Positions 38,339 to 46,507 of a stretch of 64,000 nt of DNA are shown here, piece by piece. This DNA comes from Flavihumibacter stibioxidans (lineage in GTDB: Bacteria > Bacteroidota > Bacteroidia > Chitinophagales > Chitinophagaceae). Below the pieces are notes generated by a model that was given only the letters and a program-made list of their open reading frames with translations, ran no database searches and had not been told where the DNA came from. Position 1 is the first letter of the stretch. Each line of letters opens with the position of its first letter. The translations under genes were made by a program, and so were the position numbers. The DNA lies in assembly GCF_014332695.1 (NCBI RefSeq), contig NZ_MBUA01000001.1:372001-436000 (forward strand). Direction: 5' to 3'.

Positions 38339-40036
38339 CTATTTTAAATGGGTTAAAATACAATTGAATATCAGGTTTGCTCTTGCAGTTGCGAAGTCTT
38401 CAAATCTGTCCTCTGTCCACAATGTTTCATCAACCGGAATTAAATGCCGCTTTATAAAAGCTGCTTTGTCATCTACATGGCTATTAATCCAATCCTTGAA
38501 AGGACTTGCATTCTTCAATCCCCTGTTGGTACTGAAATCTATCAATTGAAAATTTCTGATGCTATTGATTTTGGCTGACTCAATCTTCAGAGATTCTAAT
38601 AGTGATTTAGGCATGATATGGTCAATGTCATTTATTCGTATGGTCTGCCCTCTGTCGTACATAAGATAATAAACAAATGAACTTTCCAATTCATCGAGAT
38701 TGCCAATAGTATATGTTCGGGTAAATGTTATCGGATGGTCGGCATAAACCTGGAACAATTCATCGGTTGGAAAATCTTTGTTCTTAAAATACTGCATCTT
38801 ATCCAGCAACTTACGGATGCCTGTTTTATATGGTATCCACCCTGCACCTTTACTTTTGAAAACTCCATTAATCAGGGAGTGATACATCCATTTCTCCATT
38901 TTGGGGTGTTCAGTATTCTTAGCATCAAAATTTGCAAAGAATTTTTCCAATTCTCCATCGCTTATCTGCTTATGAAAAAGATGATAGGCGATAAAAAATA
39001 ATGGAATAAATGAACGGTTGGCGTCTTTATAATAATAATACAGTTTGCAATTAATGAGAAACTCTTTAAGGCATTTAAGTGTAATTCTTATTCTTTCCCT
39101 GTTCTTAATGGCAAACTGTGCATCCGGCGCTTCAATTGCTGCCATCTCTTTCTTATGATTGTCCTGCAACAGAAATATTAACTTGATAAGGTTATCCTGT
39201 GTTAATCCTATTTCTTCATAGCTCTTTAATGTTTCTTCCAGAAAGCCTTCCATTTCCCATTCAAAACCTTTGAGTACCGATGCTACCAAATCAAAAGAAG
39301 ACAACTTGGTGCCGCCATCATTTAATCTTCTAAACAGTTCAACTATTCTTTGTTTGTTGGTTATTTCATCAAATGATTTATTTACAGACACTTTTGAAAT
39401 GCCAAGACAATCTGCTGTCAATGTATTTTTATAAAAAGCCTTTATATTTTTCTCAACATGCTTTCTTTGAATGGCATCTTGTATATTCTGCGTCTTTATT
39501 ATCTCCTCTGCTACCTGGTCTTCATCGTTGGTATCTTTTAATCTTTTCAATAATGAACTGGCAAGATACCAGTTATGTTCAGCTATTGTTCTGTCTTCAT
39601 TTCCTTTTGATTGCCTTGGAAGTTTACTTTCCTCTTTCTCAAACTTAAATTCAAATTCGGTATTATAATCGCTGTACAAATCAAAGTACAACACCTTACC
39701 ATTGAAACTTCCTTTCAATCCAATATAGAAAGATTGCAATCGCTGTTGCCCGTCAATAACGAAATGCTGCAATTGAGTAAGTGAATCTACTTGCCTTGAA
39801 TTAATGATGCCACCATCTTTTGTAAAAGAGCGGTAATTAAACAACGGCTTACTTCCTTTTTCTTCCTCAATCACCATTATACCACCAAAGGAATCTCCTT
39901 TCAAGAGTGTATCAAACAGTAACTCCATTTTTTCCTCATCCCAAACCAAACGCCTTTGTATTACGGGGAGAACGAATTTTTCTTCTTCTATTTCATTGAT
40001 TACATCTGATATTTTATACGATTTCCAGATTGCCAT
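38339..40036 (-). CDS. DUF262/DUF1524 protein (GmrSD-like restriction factor)
   Basis: 565 residues. The N-terminal DUF262 domain has FVLPVIQRRLVWDEEKMELLFDTLL and the ParB-like HFVIDGQQRLQSFYIG (DGQQR at residues 95-99). The C-terminus carries an HNH-type DUF1524 core (NDIDHIMPKSLL, then FQLIDFSTNRGLKNAS). The combination matches GmrSD, a type IV enzyme that cleaves modified (glucosylated hydroxymethylcytosine) phage DNA using NTP. The modification recognised here is unknown. It sits at the left part of the defence island. Confidence 0.85.
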   Translation of the reverse strand: MAIWKSYKISDVINEIEEEKFVLPVIQRRLVWDEEKMELLFDTLLKGDSFGGIMVIEEEKGSKPLFNYRSFTKDGGIINSRQVDSLTQLQHFVIDGQQRLQSFYIGLKGSFNGKVLYFDLYSDYNTEFEFKFEKEESKLPRQSKGNEDRTIAEHNWYLASSLLKRLKDTNDEDQVAEEIIKTQNIQDAIQRKHVEKNIKAFYKNTLTADCLGISKVSVNKSFDEITNKQRIVELFRRLNDGGTKLSSFDLVASVLKGFEWEMEGFLEETLKSYEEIGLTQDNLIKLIFLLQDNHKKEMAAIEAPDAQFAIKNRERIRITLKCLKEFLINCKLYYYYKDANRSFIPLFFIAYHLFHKQISDGELEKFFANFDAKNTEHPKMEKWMYHSLINGVFKSKGAGWIPYKTGIRKLLDKMQYFKNKDFPTDELFQVYADHPITFTRTYTIGNLDELESSFVYYLMYDRGQTIRINDIDHIMPKSLLESLKIESAKINSIRNFQLIDFSTNRGLKNASPFKDWINSHVDDKAAFIKRHLIPVDETLWTEDRFEDFATARANLIFNCILTHLK

Positions 40037-40093
40037 AAACAGGTAGTTAGTGAACTGCTAATTTAAACTGATTTTCTCAATTATAAGGGAGAC

Positions 40094-40230
40094 CCGGCAC
40101 AGTCCTTCTGTCTTTTCAACTATTCTCCATTAATAAAAAGATAACAGAACCACTGTGCCGGACAATGAAAATGGGAATTGAGTTTGGCTATCGGCAGATA
40201 TACATAACCTGTCCTGCCAAACACAATTCC
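40094..40230. repeat. Structured repeat copy 1, left of the GGCT-like gene
   Basis: Two nested-in-series hairpins. The first is CCGGCACAGT (40094-40103) paired with ACTGTGCCGG (40152-40161). Eleven bp later the second begins: GGAATTGAGTTTGGC (40174-40188) with GCCAAACACAATTCC (40216-40230), 14 of 15 paired. Same architecture as 40873-41041; the 19 nt CCTGCCAAACACAATTCCA is identical in both. Function unknown. Confidence 0.7.
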
Positions 40231-40279
40231 AGATAACCAAAGAAGCCATGTAGATTTGTATTCTAAATCTGACTGCTAT

Positions 40280-40786
40280 ATGTTGATTTTTGCTTACGGC
40301 TCTAATATGAATTTAAACAGGCTTACACAAAGGGTTCCTTCAGCAGTGAAAGTTTGTAACGTATTTCTTCCGGGATATAAATTAGTTTGTAATAAGGTTA
40401 GCAAGAAAGACGGGTCTGCAAAAGCGAATATTGTAAAGACTGATAATCTTGGTGAATTGGTTTGGGGAGTTTTGTTTTACATTAACAGTAATGAGAAACC
40501 TTTGCTTGATAAAGCAGAAGGTTTAGGTATGGGTTACAATGAGGATACATTGACATTTTCTGATGAAACCAATAACCCTTACGTTGCCCAAGTTTATATT
40601 GCCGATAGTAAAACGATAGACAATAATTTGCTGCCCTTTGATTGGTATAAAGATTTTATTGTAAGCGGAGCCATTCAAAATAAATTACCTGTTGAGTATA
40701 TATCTCAACTAAAGTCTATGGGCTTCGTTCATGACCACGACGAAAAAAGGCGAACAGAAAACTATGCTATTCTTTCAGGCAAGTAG
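40280..40786 (+). CDS. Gamma-glutamylcyclotransferase-like (GGCT/AIG2 fold) protein
   Basis: 168 residues from the ATG at 40280; it is placed directly at the conserved MLIFAYGSNMNLNRL (YGSN active-site loop), so the upstream start at 40256 is rejected. The body (VWGVLFYINSNEKPLLDKAEGLGMGY) supplies the catalytic Glu in EG. The fold acts on gamma-glutamyl amines or peptides. It is bracketed on both sides by two related structured repeats, which makes it look like a cassette. Physiological substrate unknown. Confidence 0.8.
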   Translation: MLIFAYGSNMNLNRLTQRVPSAVKVCNVFLPGYKLVCNKVSKKDGSAKANIVKTDNLGELVWGVLFYINSNEKPLLDKAEGLGMGYNEDTLTFSDETNNPYVAQVYIADSKTIDNNLLPFDWYKDFIVSGAIQNKLPVEYISQLKSMGFVHDHDEKRRTENYAILSGK

Positions 40787-40872
40787 TATTTTGTTGTTAT
40801 CAGCTTTAAATCTTTGTGCATCTTCTGTTGCGACGCTCCGTTCATCGTTCTGTTCTTCTATCATTAATAGAA

Positions 40873-41041
40873 CCGGCGCAATCCTTGCCCGTCCTGTCAG
40901 ACGGGCTTTCACCGTTTACATAAATCGTTACTCCTTCGTCATAACGAAACGGCGAAACCATTACGCCGGGTAAAGATTATTGGGAATTGAGATTGGCTTT
41001 TCTGCCAGATACACAAAAACTAACCTGCCAAACACAATTCC
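40873..41041. repeat. Structured repeat copy 2, right of the GGCT-like gene
   Basis: CCGGCGCAAT (40873-40882) pairs with ATTACGCCGG (40960-40969) at 9 of 10 positions and encloses a GCCCGTC/GACGGGC hairpin. Twelve bp later GGAATTGAGATTGGC (40983-40997) pairs with GCCAAACACAATTCC (41027-41041). Its outer stem differs from copy 1 yet still pairs, which suggests selection on structure. Confidence 0.7.
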
Positions 41042-41158
41042 ACACATCCAGGTATTCCAGATACTTTAAAGAATCCTTTTCTCATCTCTAAAGAAAGAAT
41101 CTGCAAATATTATTAACCCGTTTTGTAAGAAAATGGGTAAAAGCGAAAGCGAAGTTAT

Positions 41159-41380
41159 GCGGCTGCGATAATGATTTATCAAAGTGCAAAAAGACTACGG
41201 CATAAACAAGCATATCCCACACTACTTAAGATTTTATTTATTCCGTTTCCTTTTTGCTTCCCTGCAGCCGCCTTACTGTAATGCTTTCTTTTTTTCCATT
41301 TTTTCTTTTACAAAACATTTTTTTTTCATCATCAGAACACAATTAAACAATCATTTTTTAAACATTTAAAATTTCATGTT
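41159..41380 (+). promoter_or_regulatory. Structured leader of ssb, shared with radC
   Basis: Outer stem GCGGCTGC (41159-41166) / GCAGCCGC (41264-41271); inner CGGCATAAA (41198-41206) / TTTATTCCG (41237-41245). The last 27 nt before and into ssb closely match those of radC. See 44183-44319. Confidence 0.5.
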
Positions 41381-41779
41381 ATGGAAATCATCGGACGAGT
41401 AACAGCAGACGCAACCGTTAGCGAAACAAAAGCAGGGAAAAAAGTGGTGAACTTTTCTATTGCTATTAACGACACCTACAAAACAAAAGGCAGTGATGAG
41501 GTACAGAAAATTACAACCTATGTAAACTGTGCTTACTGGATTAATCCGGGCATAGCACCGTATTTAACCAAAGGCTCATTAGTTGAGTGCAATGGCCGTG
41601 TTGGTGCAAACGCCTGGACAAACAAAGAAGGCGAAGTAAAAGCCAGCCTTACCTTTCATGTAAACAGTATTAAACTACATGGCAAACCAAACGGCGGCAG
41701 TAATACAACTGCACCAGTTGTACCAATGAGCACTGCATCAGCAGCCCTTTCAGAAGTTGCAGAAGACTTACCATTTTAA
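41381..41779 (+). CDS. ssb: Single-stranded DNA-binding protein
   Basis: A 132-residue OB-fold protein (EIIGRVTADATVSETKAGKKVVNFSIAIND) with a flexible tail ending in AEDLPF, the acidic tip that recruits repair proteins. It is shorter than chromosomal SSBs (about 150-180 residues in this phylum), consistent with an element-encoded copy. It coats ssDNA, for example during transfer of the mobilisable element. Monocistronic, with a terminator after it. Confidence 0.9.
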   Translation: MEIIGRVTADATVSETKAGKKVVNFSIAINDTYKTKGSDEVQKITTYVNCAYWINPGIAPYLTKGSLVECNGRVGANAWTNKEGEVKASLTFHVNSIKLHGKPNGGSNTTAPVVPMSTASAALSEVAEDLPF

Positions 41780-41787
41780 ACAAACAG

Positions 41788-41823
41788 GCATCCCGTCAAA
41801 AGGCGGGATGCTTTTCATTTTTT
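41788..41823 (+). terminator. Terminator after ssb
   Basis: GCATCCCG (41788-41795) pairs with CGGGATGC (41804-41811), 8-nt loop, then a T-rich tail. Confidence 0.8.
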
Positions 41824-41845
41824 AATCAACCAAAAATTTACAACT

Positions 41846-42880
41846 ATGGCACACAATATCAATTTTAATGAGCAAACAGGTAAACACAGTTTTTTTTCAG
41901 TAAAAGAAAAAGCATGGCACGGTTTAGGGCAGATAGTGCAGGACTATCCCAACAGCGCAGCAGCATTGCAATTTGCAGGGCTTGATTTTGAAGTTTGCAA
42001 AAGACCCAATATTCACCGGCTTGATAATGGCAATGAGATTATTTCTACCAGTTCATTTTATACTTACCGCCCTGATACCAACGCAATATTAGGCGACCGT
42101 TTAGGGAAAGATTATGAAGTAGTACAAAATGTAGATGCCTTTAGTTTCTTTGATGCGATTGTAGAGGGTGATGGCATACAATACGAAACTGCAGGAGCAT
42201 TAGGCAAGGGTGAAAAGATTTTTATTACTGCTAAATTACCGGGTTACATTAAAGTAGGAAGTGATGATATGATTGAAAAGTATTTATTTCTTACCACTTC
42301 ACATGATGGGTTTGGCAGTATAATGGCGGCTTTTACGCCGATAAGAATTGTTTGCAACAACACCCTTAATGCTGCTTTAAAAAGCTGTAGCAATGCTATT
42401 AAAATACGCCACACCGCCAATGTAAAAGAACGGCTGGAAGAAGCCCATAAAGTAATGGGCATATCCAACCAGCTTTCTGTACAGTTAGAAGGCATTTTTA
42501 ACCAATGGGCAAAAGTTAGTATTACAGATAAAGAAGTGCAGAAATTGATACAGCTTGCAATGGTGCCAAACAAAGAAGTGTTGCAGAACATTGAAAAAGG
42601 TGAACTGGATGAACTAAGTACCTGCTTTAAAAATATGTGTGAAGAGGTATATGAATACAATATGACCAGCCCATCGCAACAATATGAAACCACAAAGGGA
42701 ACTGTGTTTGGTACATACAATGCCATTACCGGCTATTTTCAAAATGTGCGACATTACAAAGACGATGAAGCCAAAATGAAATCATTATTGTATGGCGGCA
42801 CGGCACAGTTAAGAACGCAAAAAGCATTTCAGCTTTGTGAGAGTTTTGTAAAGTGTGAGTTCGCAGGTAACTGGAGTTAA
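41846..42880 (+). CDS. DUF932 (phage/plasmid-like) protein
   Basis: A 344-residue soluble protein. The opening (KHSFFSVKEKAWHGLGQIVQDYP), RLGKDYEVVQN and TPIRIVCNNTLNAAL are conserved DUF932 wording. The family occurs on plasmids, phages and integrative elements, with no established function. It is flanked by terminators on both sides and is therefore its own transcription unit. Confidence 0.85.
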   Translation: MAHNINFNEQTGKHSFFSVKEKAWHGLGQIVQDYPNSAAALQFAGLDFEVCKRPNIHRLDNGNEIISTSSFYTYRPDTNAILGDRLGKDYEVVQNVDAFSFFDAIVEGDGIQYETAGALGKGEKIFITAKLPGYIKVGSDDMIEKYLFLTTSHDGFGSIMAAFTPIRIVCNNTLNAALKSCSNAIKIRHTANVKERLEEAHKVMGISNQLSVQLEGIFNQWAKVSITDKEVQKLIQLAMVPNKEVLQNIEKGELDELSTCFKNMCEEVYEYNMTSPSQQYETTKGTVFGTYNAITGYFQNVRHYKDDEAKMKSLLYGGTAQLRTQKAFQLCESFVKCEFAGNWS

Positions 42881-42883
42881 TTA

Positions 42884-42919
42884 AAGTTTAAGGGGCATTG
42901 TAAGATGCCCCTTAAACTT
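42884..42919. terminator. Strong 15-bp hairpin after DUF932
   Basis: AAGTTTAAGGGGCAT (42884-42898) pairs perfectly with ATGCCCCTTAAACTT (42905-42919) with a 6-nt loop. No long T-run follows directly on the plus strand. Confidence 0.65.
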
Positions 42920-42925
42920 ATAAAA

Positions 42926-42984
42926 AAGCTGCCCCGCAACATTATAATAGAGTTTATAAAATGGCGGGGCAGCTTGGTTTTTTT
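42926..42984. terminator. Second hairpin with U-run, probably bidirectional
   Basis: AAGCTGCCCCGC (42926-42937) pairs with GCGGGGCAGCTT (42964-42975), a 26-nt loop, followed by GG and T8, and preceded by A6 that would serve the other strand. Confidence 0.75.
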
Positions 42985-43035
42985 GTAACTTTAGCTAATT
43001 TATTTCAGTTAACGCATAGTCTTAAATAAATAAGA

Positions 43036-44085
43036 ATGTTTCGTCTAAAATATACCGAAATACCTGGCAATCCCAGTAAGATAAATAGAGAATTCATAGG
43101 AAATCCGACTAATGAATTCACAGAAATGTATGAAAGGTTTACTGGGTTTTATGCAATTAAGAACCTAATTGCCGATGATGAATTACATAGACGGCCTTTA
43201 AAACTTAAAAAAGATAGAATATGCAGGTTTTGTAAAGCAAAATATAGCAAAGAAGAAAAATTTAAGTCAAAAGCACACCTGTTACCTGAGTTAATCGGAA
43301 ATAAATACCTTCTTTCAGATTTTGAATGCGATAAATGTAATAGTCTGTTTGGCAAATATGAAAACGATTTGGCAAATTTTATTGGGGTAAGTCGGGCCTT
43401 CAATTTTTCTAATGCGAAAGCAGGTGGCCTTAAATTTAAATCGCCTGATAAAACATTCATAGTGCAAAAAGATTATGAGGCAGCAGATGACATTGCTAAA
43501 CTAAGAATTGAATCACACGAACAAGAAAATAATCATTTTACTTTAGATGCCGAGAACAAAAAGGTTACTTTTCATACTATACGACCGTCTTATAATCCCA
43601 ACAATGTTTACAAGTCATTTTTAAAAATGGGGCTGTCGGTTTTGCCTGATGAATTGGTTGATGATTATGAAATCGCTTTTGCAATGCTTCAGTCAAAGAG
43701 AAAAAATGAAGAGTCAGACAATCCACTCTATAAACTAAATGTATATGTACATCCAGGCCCAGCATTCCCATCGCCAATGATTATTCTTTTTGAAAAAAAG
43801 GAAAAGACAGAGATGGTGCCAATGCATATAGTTTGTATCATGTTTCATAATTATACCTATCAACTAACGCTTCCATTAAACAAAACTGATAAATGGATGT
43901 TTGATGGAATAAAAACAGTTACAGTACCTAATATACCGCCATTTATAGATAAGCATTTTGCTGAAAAGTTTGGAATGCCCAAAGGGCATCGTCTCAATTT
44001 TAATCTTGATGAACTAAAAAGAAATGAAAAACACGATGTGACGTTTTCATTTGAAGATTTCACAGATACCCGGCTAAGTGAATAG
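43036..44085 (+). CDS. HNH-endonuclease-like protein
   Basis: A 349-residue protein. A zinc-finger-type HNH core is readable: C63-x2-C66, then KAHLLPE (His81, Pro84-Glu85), then C98-x2-C101-Asn102 (ECDKCNSLFGKYE), matching the HNH_5 arrangement. The remaining 240 residues are mixed alpha/beta and unrecognised. As a stand-alone HNH protein within a defence island it may be a restriction factor, but no partner is obvious. The core motif is confident, the function inferred. Confidence 0.6.
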   Translation: MFRLKYTEIPGNPSKINREFIGNPTNEFTEMYERFTGFYAIKNLIADDELHRRPLKLKKDRICRFCKAKYSKEEKFKSKAHLLPELIGNKYLLSDFECDKCNSLFGKYENDLANFIGVSRAFNFSNAKAGGLKFKSPDKTFIVQKDYEAADDIAKLRIESHEQENNHFTLDAENKKVTFHTIRPSYNPNNVYKSFLKMGLSVLPDELVDDYEIAFAMLQSKRKNEESDNPLYKLNVYVHPGPAFPSPMIILFEKKEKTEMVPMHIVCIMFHNYTYQLTLPLNKTDKWMFDGIKTVTVPNIPPFIDKHFAEKFGMPKGHRLNFNLDELKRNEKHDVTFSFEDFTDTRLSE

Positions 44086-44112
44086 CTAATTAATAAATCC
44101 GCAACGCTGATT

Positions 44113-44134
44113 TAATACTAAAGAAATAGTATTA
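44113..44134. promoter_or_regulatory. Candidate palindromic operator upstream of radC
   Basis: TAATACTA (44113-44120) and TAGTATTA (44127-44134), perfect 8-bp arms with 6-bp spacer. A similar AATACTA-N7-TAGTATT lies at 54021-54041 before the methylase. Confidence 0.35.
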
Positions 44135-44182
44135 ATTTTTCTTCATTAATTTCCCACAAAGTTCCCCTTTTGTCTCCGTGGC

Positions 44183-44319
44183 GGCAATGAAATTCCGGCA
44201 TAAAGAAAACTATTCCTACATAGCTTTAGATACTATTTATTCCGTTGCTTCATTGCCTTGGTCGCCAAAAGGCGGGTGAGGTTCCATAATTAATTTCTAA
44301 ACCTTTAAAATGAAATGTT
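44183..44319 (+). promoter_or_regulatory. Structured leader of radC, shared with ssb
   Basis: Outer stem GGCAATGAA (44183-44191) / TTCATTGCC (44249-44257); inner CGGCATAAA (44196-44204) / TTTATTCCG (44236-44244), with inner stem sequences identical to the ssb leader and outer stem different but paired. Confidence 0.5.
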
Positions 44320-44793
44320 ATGGAACAGTTAGGAATGAATTTTCCAGAATGGACAAGAGTAGCAGAAGTAGAATTGGTTTATAAAACAACAGTAAAAGCT
44401 TCTGAAAGACCAAAGATTAGCAGCGTTAAAGATTGCTATCAATTGCTGAAAGAATTATGGAATGAAAACACCATCGAGATGCAGGAAGAATTTAAAGTGA
44501 TGTTATTAAACAGAGGCAACAAAGTAATTGGTGTTTATGAAGCATCTGCTGGTGGTTTAACTGGCACAGTAGCCGACCCAAGATTGATACTGGCTGCTGC
44601 TATTAAATCTTTAGCTGTGTCAATCATACTTTCTCACAATCATCCTTCAGGAAATTTAAAACCAAGCCGGGCAGATGAAGAATTAACCCAAAAAATAAAA
44701 GCTGCTGCTGCATACCACGATATAAAAGTGATAGACCACATTATTATCACCAGCGAAGGATATTACAGCTTTGCGAATGAGGGGCTTTTATAG
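44320..44793 (+). CDS. RadC-family JAB domain protein
   Basis: A 157-residue protein with a JAMM metal site: SHNHPSGNLKPSRADEE (His-x-His-x10-Asp). The N-terminal helix-hairpin region of full RadC is missing, as in element-borne copies. These short RadC proteins are frequent on mobile elements; no activity is established (a deubiquitinase-like peptidase fold is known for the domain). Its leader is shared with ssb, so the two may be co-regulated. Confidence 0.85.
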   Translation: MEQLGMNFPEWTRVAEVELVYKTTVKASERPKISSVKDCYQLLKELWNENTIEMQEEFKVMLLNRGNKVIGVYEASAGGLTGTVADPRLILAAAIKSLAVSIILSHNHPSGNLKPSRADEELTQKIKAAAAYHDIKVIDHIIITSEGYYSFANEGLL

Positions 44794-44802
44794 CCCTTTT
44801 TT
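44781..44802 (+). terminator. Terminator overlapping the radC stop codon
   Basis: GGGCT / AGCCC stem around the TAG stop, then TTTTTT. Confidence 0.6.
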
Positions 44803-45010
44803 ATGCTCTCGAAATGCTGTAAGTGGTTGAAATTGCCCCTTATAAGCTATATTTACAACTAACTCCTTTAGTAGGATGCCATTAAGCTGGAATGAAATAA
44901 AAAGCAGGGCCACCGCCTTCAGCAAAAATGGGGAAATGAAGTAAGCGAAGGTGGTCAAGCAAAATTATTTTGCATGGTTACTTTATCAATTCTTCAACGG
45001 GATACAGGAT

Positions 45011-46507
45011 ATGAATAGAAAGGATTATATAGATAAAATTGCCAAATACCTTGCAAGATTTGTAGAGGAGGTAAAGTCATATAATGACATGAACCTTTAT
45101 GATATAAATATTCACTCCGAAAATGCTTTGATACCAATATTAAATGCAGTTTTTGATATAAAGCTTGAAAATGCCAATTCTTCCCACAAAAAAAATTATC
45201 CATCTGTTGATTTAATTGATGATGCAAATAAAGTTGCATTTCAGGTTACATCCACTGCAAGTTTAGAGAAGGTGAAAAATACCTTACAGAAATTTGGGGA
45301 AAATAATCTCCAGGCAAAATACGAAACGCTTTACGTTTACATTTTAACCCAAAAAGAAGAAAAGTATTCGGAGAAGATTATTAAAGAAAATACTCCTGAA
45401 GGTTTTGACTTTAATATTGCTAACCATATTATTGATATTAGTGACCTTAGAAGCAGAATTACCTATATCCAATCATTAGAAAAACTTGAGCACATTGCAA
45501 GGTTATGTGAGCATGAATTTTCAGATGTTCAAATAGAATCGAGGAATAAAAAATTCCAATCTGGGTTCTTAAAAAACGAACCCGAAAATCTTCACCTGAA
45601 TTTTCTTCCAATAGGGTTTCCTGATAAAATGTATGTCGCTGACCTTAATCTTGATGAAGAATTAATTATAGAAAACTTAAATCAATGGAGAGTAGATAAA
45701 GGGTTAAGAAAAAGAAATAGTTTTCGGACAGATGAGCTTTTAAGAAATGCAATGATAGCTAAAGAAGTTTATTTGCAAGATTACATTCTTAGAGAAAATA
45801 AGCTGTTAACCTTACGGGATTTGTTTGACTCCAAAGACCCTTTGTTTCAGTTTGTAGATAAAGGAACAATAACAGAAATTGACCCAGCAGAATATTATAC
45901 TTCCAGCGAGGTATATGAGAGAAATTTTAAAAACCTTTTGCGTCAGCACTTAATTGAAAAATGCAAGAGCAGGAATATGGAATGGGTCGGTAAAAAAGGC
46001 TTGCTACGGTTTAGAAATAGTAAGGCAAATCCAAATGAAAAGAAGGTAAGATGGAAGGGGAAAAATGAATCAACAAAAACGGCCATTTTCAAAATGATAA
46101 ATAAAAAGGAGGGCCACGTTATTTGCTTCAGAAGCATGGCATTTAGACCTTCCTTTGAACTGATTGGAAAAGATTGGTTTTTGGTTATTAATCCCACTTG
46201 GAGTTTTTCAAATCCTGGTGGATTTAAACCTTCAAGATTTGAAGAAAGTTATTTATCCGGTCTTAAACGGCAGGAGAATAATAATACTGTTTATTATCAG
46301 TATCGGTTTTTTGGCTATTATCTGGCTTATCAGGATTTATTTACTGACAGATATCCTTTCATTAAGATAAACAGGCTATCGCCGTTAAGTTTCATTCCAA
46401 AATTGGATGATTCCAAATGGTTGCCCCCGAAAGAATTTGTCCCCAAAAATGAGCATGAAATTAATCTGAATCCAGACATAGAACTATCAAAATCATTATT
46501 CGATTGA
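45011..46507 (+). CDS. SMEK-domain protein with APAZ-like C-terminus, partner of short pAgo
   Basis: 498 residues from the ATG at 45011; the frame can be extended to a GTG at 44951, but the SMEK similarity begins at MNRKDYIDK. Residues 1-165 read as a SMEK domain: LYDINIHSENALIPILN, then YPSVDLIDDANKVAFQVTS, then LYVYILTQK. Glu37, Asp67 and Gln78-x-Thr80 are placed as in a degenerate PD-(D/E)XK core. Residues about 180-498 resemble the APAZ domain that substitutes for N-PAZ in short Argonaute systems: LHLNFLPIGFP, then MAFRPSFELIGKDWFLVINP and TWSFSNPGG. The stop overlaps the pAgo start by 1 bp (TGATG), so the two are made together. The likely role is effector subunit released or activated by guide-target binding; SMEK as effector is inference. 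Confidence 0.7.
   Translation: MNRKDYIDKIAKYLARFVEEVKSYNDMNLYDINIHSENALIPILNAVFDIKLENANSSHKKNYPSVDLIDDANKVAFQVTSTASLEKVKNTLQKFGENNLQAKYETLYVYILTQKEEKYSEKIIKENTPEGFDFNIANHIIDISDLRSRITYIQSLEKLEHIARLCEHEFSDVQIESRNKKFQSGFLKNEPENLHLNFLPIGFPDKMYVADLNLDEELIIENLNQWRVDKGLRKRNSFRTDELLRNAMIAKEVYLQDYILRENKLLTLRDLFDSKDPLFQFVDKGTITEIDPAEYYTSSEVYERNFKNLLRQHLIEKCKSRNMEWVGKKGLLRFRNSKANPNEKKVRWKGKNESTKTAIFKMINKKEGHVICFRSMAFRPSFELIGKDWFLVINPTWSFSNPGGFKPSRFEESYLSGLKRQENNNTVYYQYRFFGYYLAYQDLFTDRYPFIKINRLSPLSFIPKLDDSKWLPPKEFVPKNEHEINLNPDIELSKSLFD

Larger units (their letters stand above)
40787..41380. other. 594-bp non-coding region rich in structured elements
   Basis: No convincing gene. It holds structured repeat copy 2 (40873-41041), a small hairpin ACCCGTTTT/AAAATGGGT near 41118-41140, the ssb structured leader (41159-41271) and a T-rich stretch before ssb. 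Confidence 0.6.

Noticed and set aside
38735-39668. Plus-strand reading frames opposite the DUF262 gene
   Set aside because: They are antisense shadows of a well-supported gene, with no domain content or start context of their own.
40731-40973. Short plus-strand frame after the GGCT-like gene
   Set aside because: It runs through structured repeat copy 2 and encodes no recognisable sequence.
40094-41041. Integron attC sites flanking the GGCT-like gene
   Set aside because: The hairpins lack recognisable RYYYAAC/GTTRRRY core sites, and no integron integrase is in the window.
40094-41041. CRISPR array
   Set aside because: Only two copies, far apart, flanking a gene; no spacer-repeat periodicity and no cas genes.
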